A stretch of 7,438 nt of DNA from Candidatus Gastranaerophilales bacterium (GTDB lineage: Bacteria; Cyanobacteriota; Vampirovibrionia; Gastranaerophilales; Gastranaerophilaceae): positions 1 through 7,438 of the forward strand of contig CALUTA010000072.1 of assembly GCA_944323585.1 (NCBI GenBank). The letters are read 5' to 3'. Shown piece by piece: positions 1-6,077 of the stretch. The position numbers were made by a program, and so were the translations under genes. Below the pieces are notes generated by a model. It searched no databases. It was not told the origin of the DNA and saw only the letters and a program-made list of their open reading frames with translations. Positions within the stretch are counted from its first letter, which is position 1. Each line of letters opens with the position of its first letter.

Positions 1-872
1 ACTGCATTTATTATATCATTATAAATTAAAATTACAACTTGACCGCTCAAAATATCATTCTTATTGAGGATGGGCATTCCGTTCATAATTTTTTTGTGTT
101 CTTCTTCCGTCACTTTAATTTTTGCGTAATCAAGCATGTCAATAGGATTAATAAGATGTTTCTTTATATCTTCAACGCCTTGAAATTCTTCAAGTGCAAT
201 TGAAGATTCTATCCCGAATTTTCCGGCACGAGTTCTTGTAAGCCCCCCTAGATGCGCCCCGCACAAGAGTTTTTGCCCCATATCATGCGCAATTGATCTG
301 ATATATGTACCTTTTGAACATTTTACAACGATTTCAGCCGTTTGATTTTCAAAGTCAAAACTTTTCAACTCAAGTTTTTCTATAAAAACTTTTCTTGGCG
401 CAATCTCAACATCCTGACCTTTTCTGGCATATTCATACAGCTTCTTACCCTTAACCTTGATTGCAGAATACATTGGAGGCATTTGCATAATTTCGCCCCT
501 GAACTCGGGCAAAACAGCCTCAAGGTTCTCTTTAGACACCTTTTTATCAGAAACCGTCAGAACCTGCCCGTCAAGGTCGTAAGTATCAGTTTCGACTCCG
601 AATTTTACGACTGCAATATACTCTTTGTCATCGTCAAGGTATTCAATCAATCGTGTTGCCTTTCCGACACAAACAGGCAAAACACCTTCCGCAAAAGGAT
701 CGAGCGTTCCGGTGTGGCCAACCTGTTTAACTTTTGACGCACGTCTAATCCTGTAAACAACGTCATGCGATGTCAGGCTCTTAGGCTTTCGAACATTCAA
801 AAAACCAAACAAGGAACCGGAAGAAACATCTGTCGCTTTATTCAGCGCACCTTCAGGGCTCGCCGTATCCAC
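1..872 (-). CDS. truB: tRNA pseudouridine(55) synthase TruB, 3' end cut by window edge
   Basis: TruB isomerises uridine 55 in the T-loop of tRNAs to pseudouridine in the cytoplasm. I translated 290 codons without a stop, so the gene runs out of the left edge; family members are about 300 residues, so little is missing. Visible motifs: the catalytic block GHTGTLDPFAEGVLP at residues 52-66 with the catalytic aspartate D58, then KATRLIEY, and further on the strongly conserved CSKGTYIRSIAHDMGQ and GGLTRTRAGKF stretches. The C-terminal part (SGQVVILIYND) looks like the start of the small PUA-like end domain. The start is a GTG at 872-870, chosen because AGAGGAG (882-888) lies 9 bases upstream; it leaves about 20 poorly conserved residues before the FGFLNVRKP core. 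A TTG at codon 21 is a weaker alternative. The start is one base after the rbfA stop, so it is last in this operon segment and probably translationally coupled. Confidence 0.95.
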   Translation of the reverse strand, partial: MDTASPEGALNKATDVSSGSLFGFLNVRKPKSLTSHDVVYRIRRASKVKQVGHTGTLDPFAEGVLPVCVGKATRLIEYLDDDKEYIAVVKFGVETDTYDLDGQVLTVSDKKVSKENLEAVLPEFRGEIMQMPPMYSAIKVKGKKLYEYARKGQDVEIAPRKVFIEKLELKSFDFENQTAEIVVKCSKGTYIRSIAHDMGQKLLCGAHLGGLTRTRAGKFGIESSIALEEFQGVEDIKKHLINPIDMLDYAKIKVTEEEHKKIMNGMPILNKNDILSGQVVILIYNDIINA

Positions 873-873
873 C

Positions 874-1218
874 CTAGATTTCTCCTCTTGAAATTTTGTC
901 GATAATCTCGCTGACCTTTGAACCTTTTTCCAGTGAATCTGTATATACAAATTTCAACTCGGGTGTCAGGCGCAAACGAATTCTTTTTCCGACTTCGTAT
1001 CTTACTTTCGGGGTGCTTTTTTCTATAATTTCTTTCGTCTTTTCAATCTGTTCAGGACTGCCCAGAACACTGTAAATCACTTTTGCAAAAGAATTGTCAT
1101 GAGAAACTTCTACATCCAAAACAGAAACTACTCCGGCTAATCCCCGGATTTCTTTTCTCAAGATATCCGAAATATCCCTCATTAATTCTTTTCTGACTCT
1201 TTCGTTTCGTAATGTCAT
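874..1218 (-). CDS. rbfA: 30S ribosome-binding factor RbfA
   Basis: RbfA is a small KH-fold protein that binds the 30S subunit and helps 16S rRNA 5'-end maturation and cold adaptation. The 114-residue product has the expected length. It starts with the usual helix rich in Arg/Glu (RNERVRKELMRDISDILRKE), has the mid-protein strand VSVLDVEVSHDNSFAKVIYSV, and ends with the family signature region LRLTPELKFVYTDSLEKGSKVSEIIDKI, which carries the P-E-L/I-x-F-x-x-D-x-S pattern. ATG start with AAAGGAA about 9 bases upstream. It lies 40 bases after infB and one base before truB, the standard infB-rbfA-truB order. Confidence 0.96.
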   Translation of the reverse strand: MTLRNERVRKELMRDISDILRKEIRGLAGVVSVLDVEVSHDNSFAKVIYSVLGSPEQIEKTKEIIEKSTPKVRYEVGKRIRLRLTPELKFVYTDSLEKGSKVSEIIDKISRGEI

Positions 1219-1258
1219 TTTCGTATTCCTTTTATATTCTTTGGCAGTAGTTTAAATT

Positions 1259-3769
1259 TTACAAACTCTTGCGCTGAACTTCTTCTTTTGTTGAAACTTC
1301 GATTATATCGCCGACTTCAATGTCATTCCATTTTGCAAAAGATATACCGCATTCAAAGCCTTGAGCAACTTCTTTTACATCATCCTTGAAACGTTTAAGC
1401 TGGTCAATTGCACCTCTGTATATTTCCTGACCGTTACGGTAGAGAACCGCATCCTTGCTTCTTACTATTTTACCTTCCGTGACATAACATCCGGCTATTT
1501 TTATCGTTTTGCCTATTGTAAATACCTGACGGACTTCGGCTTTTCCGAGTTCAACCTCTTTAACTTCAGGTTCAAGAAGTGACAGCATGGTCTTTTCAAT
1601 ATCTTCAAGAATTTGATAGATGATATCGTATTTCTTGATTGTAACCCCTTCTCTCTCGGCCGCTGCAAGAGCATTGCTGTCTTCTTTTACCGTAAACCCG
1701 AGGATTAAGGCATTTGATGCTGATGCCAGCATAACATCGGCTTCTGAAATATCGCCGACTCCAACGTGAATAATTTTTGTCTTAATTTCTTTTGATTCAA
1801 GCTGGGCAATTGCCTGCGAAACAGCTTCGGCAGCGCCGTGAGTGTTGGCTTTGATAATTAAATTCAACTGCGGGATATCATCTTCACCTGCAACGGCCTC
1901 ACGTCTGATATGTGCAGGAAGCATTGCATCAAGCCGTTTGTCACGCTCTTTTTGCTTGCGTTTTTCAACAATCGCTTTCATTTCTTTTTCGTTTTTAACA
2001 ACCTCAAAATGATCGCCTGCCTGAGGAACTTCGGTTAAGCCTAAAATTTCAACAGGTGTAGAAGGCTCTGCCTTATTAATTCTTTCTCCGCTGTCTGAAA
2101 GCAGGGCTCTCACACGACCGCAAGCGGTTCCGACAACAATGCAGTTGCCGACTCTTAAGGTTCCGTTCTGAACAAGAAGCGTTGCAACAGGCCCTTTACC
2201 TTTATCAAGGTTTGCTTCAATTACAACACCGGAAGCTTCGGCTTTCGGATTGGCTTTAAGGTCCTGAAGATCCGCAACGAGCAGAATATATTCAAGAAGT
2301 TCATCAATACCTGTTCCCTGAAGTGCTGAAACTTTGACCGTAATGGTATCTCCGCCCCAGGCTTCAGGTACAAGCCCGTGTTCTGTCAATTGCTGCAAAA
2401 TCTTATCAGGATTTGCATCCGGTTTATCAACTTTGTTCACTGCAACGATAATCGGCACATTAGCGGCCTTTGCGTGGTTAATAGCTTCTATTGTCTGAGG
2501 CATTATACCGTCGTCAGCCGCAACAACAAGTATCGCAATATCCGTTGCCTGCGCACCTCTGGCTCTCATTTCCGTAAAAGCTTCGTGTCCGGGGGTATCA
2601 ACAAAAACAATTTTCTTTTCTTTGTTGTTGTCAAGATAAACGGTATATGCACCGATTGACTGCGTAATTCCGCCGACTTCGGTTGCCACAATCTTGTGTT
2701 TTGATGCTCTGATGCTGTCGAGAAGGGTCGTTTTACCGTGGTCAACGTGCCCCATGATACTAACAACCGGCGCACGTTTTTTGAGAAGCTTTTTGTCAAC
2801 TTCAGAAAGAGCTTTTTGCTTTTCTTCTTTTTCTAACTCCTCTTCCATATAGGCATCAAGGTCTTCATCAAGAACTTCAAGGTTGTATTCCGCACAAATC
2901 TTTTTGATTACGTCAATATCTATAAGCTGGTTTACGGTTGCCATAATACCCTGAAACATCAAAAATTTAACGATTTCAGCTGGAGTTTTTTGAATTTTTT
3001 CTGCCAGTTCGCTGATTGTCATAGCTCTATCAACTACGATTTGCGTTACGGCTTCGTGTTCTTCTTCTTTATGAACCCGTTTTTTGTGTTTCTGAGCAGC
3101 AGCCTTTTCCAGAGAAATTCTTTCCTGCTCTTCTTTTTTAGAGTTAAAATCTTTGTCTTTATGCTTGTTGTCGCTTCTTCTTCTGCCGGAACCTTTATTT
3201 TCATAGATTTCCTGAGAAATTATATGACGCTGAATAGGTTTTCTTTCGCCTGAATCAGGTCTTTCCGGCTTTTTAAATTCTTTTGATTTTTCTCCATCTT
3301 TTGCCCCTTGTGATTGAAAAGGTTTTTTGCCTCTTTCCGGTCTTTCAGAACGGGGCGGAAATTTTTTACCTTCTGAAGACTTTACGTTTGCGGCTGCATT
3401 AGCCGGATTTTGAGGCGCTCTGCGGACAATTTCCAAACGGCTTTTGGGTTTGATAATCTCTATCTGCGGACGTTTGGGGGCTTCTTCTTTCTTTTCTTCA
3501 GGTTCAGATTTTTTTTCTTCCGCTACCGGAGTTTCAGACACCGGTTCCGGATTTTTGGCTTTTTTTACAACAAAAGCTTTCGGCTTTTTAGCCTGCTGGT
3601 TCGGCCCGTTTTTTATTAAATCCTTCAATCTTCTTTCCTGATCGGGAGTCAGCGTGCTTGAATGAGTTTTTCCGGTAATGTTCATTGCGGCAAGCTTTTC
3701 AAGAATTTCTTTGCTTGTCATATTTAATTCTTTGGCTATTTCATTTATTCTTTTTGTTTCAAAACTCAT
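1259..3769 (-). CDS. infB: Translation initiation factor IF-2
   Basis: IF2 is the GTPase that positions initiator fMet-tRNA on the 30S subunit and drives subunit joining. The 836-residue product has a full domain set. Residues 1-52 form a first IF2_N helical module (INEIAKELNMTSKEILEKL). Residues about 55-245 are a low-complexity Lys/Glu/Pro/Arg linker. A second IF2_N module starts near 250 (MTISELAEKIQKTPAEIVKFL). The GTPase domain follows from about 333: P-loop GHVDHGKTT at 340-348, DTPGH at 391-395, NKVD at 445-448, and a G5-like VSALQGTG. After it come the beta-barrel domain II, the IF-2 domain III (LNLIIKANTHGAAEA, then VGVGDISEADVMLA) and the C-terminal fMet-tRNA-binding barrel ending GFECGISFAKWNDIEVGDIIE. 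ATG start preceded by AAAGGGA. Its first 11 bases overlap the end of ylxR, so coupling is likely. No frameshift or missing motif seen. Confidence 0.98.
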   Translation of the reverse strand: MSFETKRINEIAKELNMTSKEILEKLAAMNITGKTHSSTLTPDQERRLKDLIKNGPNQQAKKPKAFVVKKAKNPEPVSETPVAEEKKSEPEEKKEEAPKRPQIEIIKPKSRLEIVRRAPQNPANAAANVKSSEGKKFPPRSERPERGKKPFQSQGAKDGEKSKEFKKPERPDSGERKPIQRHIISQEIYENKGSGRRRSDNKHKDKDFNSKKEEQERISLEKAAAQKHKKRVHKEEEHEAVTQIVVDRAMTISELAEKIQKTPAEIVKFLMFQGIMATVNQLIDIDVIKKICAEYNLEVLDEDLDAYMEEELEKEEKQKALSEVDKKLLKKRAPVVSIMGHVDHGKTTLLDSIRASKHKIVATEVGGITQSIGAYTVYLDNNKEKKIVFVDTPGHEAFTEMRARGAQATDIAILVVAADDGIMPQTIEAINHAKAANVPIIVAVNKVDKPDANPDKILQQLTEHGLVPEAWGGDTITVKVSALQGTGIDELLEYILLVADLQDLKANPKAEASGVVIEANLDKGKGPVATLLVQNGTLRVGNCIVVGTACGRVRALLSDSGERINKAEPSTPVEILGLTEVPQAGDHFEVVKNEKEMKAIVEKRKQKERDKRLDAMLPAHIRREAVAGEDDIPQLNLIIKANTHGAAEAVSQAIAQLESKEIKTKIIHVGVGDISEADVMLASASNALILGFTVKEDSNALAAAEREGVTIKKYDIIYQILEDIEKTMLSLLEPEVKEVELGKAEVRQVFTIGKTIKIAGCYVTEGKIVRSKDAVLYRNGQEIYRGAIDQLKRFKDDVKEVAQGFECGISFAKWNDIEVGDIIEVSTKEEVQRKSL

Positions 3770-4004
3770 TTATTAATTTCCCTTTCAGTTCTAAAGGTAC
3801 GGAGGTTTTCAATGCTTTTGATATTTTATTCTTTTTAAAAGCATTCTCTATACACGTTTTATTATAGCAAAGATATACCGATCTGCCAAATACTTTGGAG
3901 TCAGGGTTGATAACTAAGGCACCATGCGGGTTTTGACGGGTAATTTTTATTAAGTCATCTCTGTTTTTAATTTCTCCGCATCCGGCGCACTTTCTATCTG
4001 ACAC
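3759..4004 (-). CDS. ylxR: YlxR/RnpM family RNA-binding protein
   Basis: A small YlxR-fold protein (81 residues). In Bacillus subtilis the family member, renamed RnpM, binds RNase P RNA and modulates its activity; applying that here is inference. The family hallmarks are visible: N-terminal RKCAGCG, then GRSVYLC corresponding to the family GRGAYLC block, then a basic helix ENAFKKNKISKAL. Four cysteines (6, 9, 46, 51) are in a CxxC...CxxxxC layout that could bind a metal; I infer this from spacing only. The start is GTG, not ATG, overlapping the prfA stop as TAGTG, with AGAGGTG a few bases upstream inside prfA. It overlaps infB by 11 bases. Its place directly before infB is the conserved one; the usual nusA before it is absent. 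Confidence 0.93.
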   Translation of the reverse strand: MSDRKCAGCGEIKNRDDLIKITRQNPHGALVINPDSKVFGRSVYLCYNKTCIENAFKKNKISKALKTSVPLELKGKLINEF

Positions 4005-5086
4005 TAATTCACCTCTGCTAATTTTTCCAGTTTTAATTTTTGGTCGTATTCCATCAAAAGCTTTATCAATTCATCAAGGTCACCGTCTATAACAGTCCAG
4101 ACATTGAGGTTGTGGTTAAGCCTGTGATCGGTCAAGCGGCCCTGAGGGAAGTTATAAGTTCGGATTCTTTCGCTTCTGTCGCCTGTTCCGACCTGTGAAC
4201 GGCGAAGATCCGTAATCTCTTTCATCTGCTTTTGAACTTCCATATCGTAAAGCTTTGCTTTCAAAATTTGAAGCGCACGTTCTTTATTTTGAAGCTGTGA
4301 GCGTTCTTCCGTACAGAAAATCATTATTCCTGTAGGTTTGTGGAAAACTCTGGCTGCAGTTTCAACTTTATTAACGTTCTGGCCTCCGGCGCCGCCCGAA
4401 CGTGCTGTTGTAATTTCGATATCATTCATATTGAGTTCAACTTCAACATCATCAACTTCAGGCATTACTGCCACTGTTGCGGTGGATGTGTGAACTCGTC
4501 CCTGAGATTCCGTTGCAGGAACCCTCTGAACACGGTGAACACCTGATTCGTATTTCAATTGAGAATATACGGCATCACCTTTGATTGAAATAATAATTTC
4601 CGAATATCCGCCGGCTTCGCATTCGGTTTTGGACAAAATTTGTGTCTGCCAGCCTTTTTTGTCGGCATAGCGCATATACATTCTTGCTAAATCGCCTGCA
4701 AAAATGTTTGCTTCATCTCCGCCTGCACCGCCTCTGATTTCAAGGATAATGTCTTTATCATCCATCGGATCACGGGGCAGAAGAAGAATTTTCATTTTTT
4801 CTTCATATTCCGGCAGTTTTGCTTCATTTGCTTCCATTTCGGCCTTAAGAAATGCTTTCATCTCGTCATCATGTTCGGATTTTATCATTTCTTTGGCTTC
4901 GGCTATTGAATCTACGGCTTTTTTCCAGTCGTAATACAGATGTACGGTTTCTTCCATTGATTTTCTTTGTTTTGAAAGGTCACGAAATCTGTTATAATCC
5001 TGTATTACAGCAGGGTCTGACAACGTAACACCCAGTTCGTTGTACTTCTTCTCTATTTGAAGAATTTTATCTAACATATCTTTCAT
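4004..5086 (-). CDS. prfA: Peptide chain release factor 1 (RF1)
   Basis: RF1 recognises UAA and UAG in the ribosomal A site and triggers peptidyl-tRNA hydrolysis. The 360-residue length is typical. The stop-codon reading tripeptide is PAT at 190-192 (in HRVQRVPATESQGRVHTS), which marks RF1 and not RF2 (SPF). The catalytic GGQ is at 234-236 in RSGGAGGQNVNKVETA. The earlier conserved LEIRGGAGGDEA block and the C-terminal RIRTYNFPQGRLTDHR are intact. The first ATG (5086) has no clear Shine-Dalgarno; a second ATG three codons in (5077) gives MLDKILQIEKKY, closer to the usual RF1 N-terminus, so either may be used. It is the first gene of the translation operon in this window and abuts ylxR with a one-base overlap. 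Confidence 0.97.
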   Translation of the reverse strand: MKDMLDKILQIEKKYNELGVTLSDPAVIQDYNRFRDLSKQRKSMEETVHLYYDWKKAVDSIAEAKEMIKSEHDDEMKAFLKAEMEANEAKLPEYEEKMKILLLPRDPMDDKDIILEIRGGAGGDEANIFAGDLARMYMRYADKKGWQTQILSKTECEAGGYSEIIISIKGDAVYSQLKYESGVHRVQRVPATESQGRVHTSTATVAVMPEVDDVEVELNMNDIEITTARSGGAGGQNVNKVETAARVFHKPTGIMIFCTEERSQLQNKERALQILKAKLYDMEVQKQMKEITDLRRSQVGTGDRSERIRTYNFPQGRLTDHRLNHNLNVWTVIDGDLDELIKLLMEYDQKLKLEKLAEVN

Positions 5087-5092
5087 AACCCT

Positions 5093-5120
5093 AGTATATC
5101 AAGAACAAATTATTTTTCAA
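5093..5120 (-). promoter_or_regulatory. Candidate sigma70-type promoter for the prfA operon
   Basis: On the minus strand, TTGAAA (5120-5115) and TATACT (5098-5093) are separated by 16 bases, each 5 of 6 to consensus. A start about 7 bases after the -10 box would fall at or near 5086, the first prfA ATG, so the transcript would have almost no leader. Found by eye; no experimental support. Confidence 0.5.
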
Positions 5121-5137
5121 ATATCAGGATTAATTTG

Positions 5138-5972
5138 CTACCTGCCGCATTTGCGTTTGCCGTCCCAGCTCAAATCATCACAGTGAAGATAGTCCATATT
5201 TTCGTTGTACAAAACCCACGCTGTGCAAGCAGCAGAACCATTGTAATACCCCTTTCCCAAACACTGATTCTCAAAAGTTTCTACCCAAACATTATTCTTC
5301 TCTTCACCCTGAGGAACTATGCCATCTCTATATATTTTAAAAGCAAAAAAATCACGCCCGTCTATATTGGGTCCGCCCTGTGCATTTATATCAACATATA
5401 TGTATCCGCATACATTTTGATAACCGCCCTGACGAATATTTCCTGCACACCAAGAACCTGTAAACCCGTCGCCATTAGAGGCTTTTATTGAGACAGAAAC
5501 GCCGTTGGCCATTACAAAGGCCGTTTGCCCGTATCCTCCAATAACACCATTGTTAAATCTGTTTCCATATCCGCCGGCAAAACACGCTTTTTTCCACGCA
5601 CTGTTGCAATCAAGAACTTTTTTTATATATTTTCCGGCTCGCTCCTTTATAATATCGGCACAGACTTCACGCCCTTCATCAATATTGCACCAGTTTTCAA
5701 TAGTACCGTATTCACTAATTGCCATTGAAAAAGCCTGTGAAAGAATTGAATATGTCTGCTTCAACTTGGTTATCGTAACCCTTTCCTGATACCTGCCAAG
5801 AAGCCCCGGTAATGTCATTGCTATTACTATTCCGATTATCCCGAGTGTAATCAGGACTTCCGCCATGGTGAAGGCTGATTTTATATCAAAATTCGGCGTA
5901 AAACCTCTAGGAGAGCATAAATACGGCTGCCCCCCCCCCCTGCAAATCAGCTCTGTGTATACGTTTCAGCAT
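5138..5972 (-). CDS. Cysteine-rich type IV pilin-like prepilin, frame broken at a poly-G tract
   Basis: A surface or secretion-apparatus pseudopilin by its N-terminus; its exact role is unknown. The uninterrupted frame 5866-5138 (242 codons from its first ATG) begins inside the pilin signal, too late to be functional, because upstream in the same frame one reads KSA-FTMAEVLITLGIIGIV: prepilin-peptidase site with Phe+1 and Glu+5, Ala instead of the usual Gly at -1, then the hydrophobic helix. No ATG, GTG or TTG lies between this and an upstream TGA. In another frame, ATG at 5972 has an excellent AGGAG six bases upstream and reads MLKRIHRADLQGGG into 11 G; it then stops at TAG (5909-5907) after 21 codons. 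With 10 G both parts join into 277 residues: 33-residue basic leader, helix, and an ectodomain with ten cysteines (60, 69, 87, 95, 140, 153, 202, 214, 229, 240 of the 242-codon numbering), likely paired outside the cell. So it is either phase-variable in the OFF state, a recent pseudogene, or a sequencing error. Its stop is 51 bases before prfA with no terminator between. Confidence 0.82.
5930..5940. repeat. Homopolymer C11/G11 tract inside the prepilin leader
   Basis: Eleven consecutive C on the plus strand (G on the coding strand) within the leader codons of the prepilin gene. Ten or thirteen G put the start ATG in frame with the pilin body; eleven or twelve do not. This is the form of a slipped-strand contingency tract, but also a common site of sequencing length errors. 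Confidence 0.9.
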
Positions 5973-5976
5973 ATTT

Positions 5977-5983
5977 CTCTCCT
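5977..5983 (-). promoter_or_regulatory. Ribosome binding site that fixes the prepilin start
   Basis: AGGAGAG on the minus strand, with the AGGAG core six bases before the ATG at 5972-5970. It is the only good start signal near the gene and argues that translation begins upstream of the poly-G tract and not at the ATG at 5866. Confidence 0.8.
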
Positions 5984-6000
5984 ATAACCTTGCATATCAT

Positions 6001-6030
6001 ATTATATCATACATGTACATGATTTGGCAA
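6001..6030 (-). promoter_or_regulatory. Candidate promoter of the prepilin gene
   Basis: Minus strand: TTGCCA (6030-6025), an 18-base spacer, and a perfect TATAAT (6006-6001) preceded by TGA, giving an extended -10 (TGATATAAT). The predicted start is near 5994, leaving a leader of about 22 bases before the ATG at 5972. Its -35 box overlaps the -35 box of the opposing TerC-gene promoter. Confidence 0.6.
6012..6021. promoter_or_regulatory. Perfect 10-bp palindrome, possible operator
   Basis: CATGTACATG is its own reverse complement. It lies inside the -35/-10 spacer of the prepilin promoter and a few bases upstream of the -35 of the TerC-gene promoter, so a dimeric protein bound here could affect both. 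No regulator can be named from the sequence; a chance palindrome in AT-rich DNA is possible. Confidence 0.35.
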
Positions 6031-6051
6031 ATGAGGATATTTCGGTATAAT
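6024..6051 (+). promoter_or_regulatory. Candidate promoter of the DUF475/TerC gene
   Basis: Plus strand: TTGGCA (6024-6029), 16-base spacer, perfect TATAAT (6046-6051). The predicted start near 6058 gives a leader of about 20 bases before the ATG at 6078, too short for a riboswitch. The -35 overlaps that of the opposing prepilin promoter in TTTGGCAAA. Confidence 0.6.
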
Positions 6052-6077
6052 TAAACTGGTAAAAGAGGAGAATAGTA

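Noticed and set aside
342..737. Plus-strand open frame of 131 codons
   Set aside because: It is antisense to the conserved TruB core, including the catalytic motif region, and encodes nothing recognisable.
3040..3600. Low-complexity Lys/Glu/Pro-rich stretch as a separate repeat or disordered protein gene
   Set aside because: It is the known variable linker between the two N-terminal modules of IF2 and stays in frame.
4004..5086. Release factor 2 (prfB), which can have a programmed frameshift
   Set aside because: The recognition tripeptide is PAT, the RF1 type, and the frame is continuous.
5104..5137. AT-rich inverted repeat (CAAATTA ... TAATTTG) between pilin stop and prfA as a terminator
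   Set aside because: Only seven A/T-rich pairs, an 18-base loop and no U-run; it would be a very weak hairpin.
5135..5491. Plus-strand open frame of 118 codons opposite the pilin gene
   Set aside because: Shadow of the pilin ectodomain; no ribosome binding site and no recognisable domain, while the minus strand carries a coherent cysteine-rich protein.
5866..5868. ATG at 5868-5864 region (codon 5866-5864) as the true pilin start
   Set aside because: It lies inside the prepilin motif after Phe+1 and Thr+2, has no clear ribosome binding site, and would leave no leader peptide.
6012..6021. LexA-type SOS box
   Set aside because: CATGTACATG does not match the Gram-positive or proteobacterial LexA consensus well enough, and neither flanking gene is an SOS gene.
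6052..6077. yybP-ykoY manganese riboswitch before the TerC-family gene
   Set aside because: Such a riboswitch precedes some TerC genes, but the predicted leader is only about 20 bases and no fold of that kind fits.
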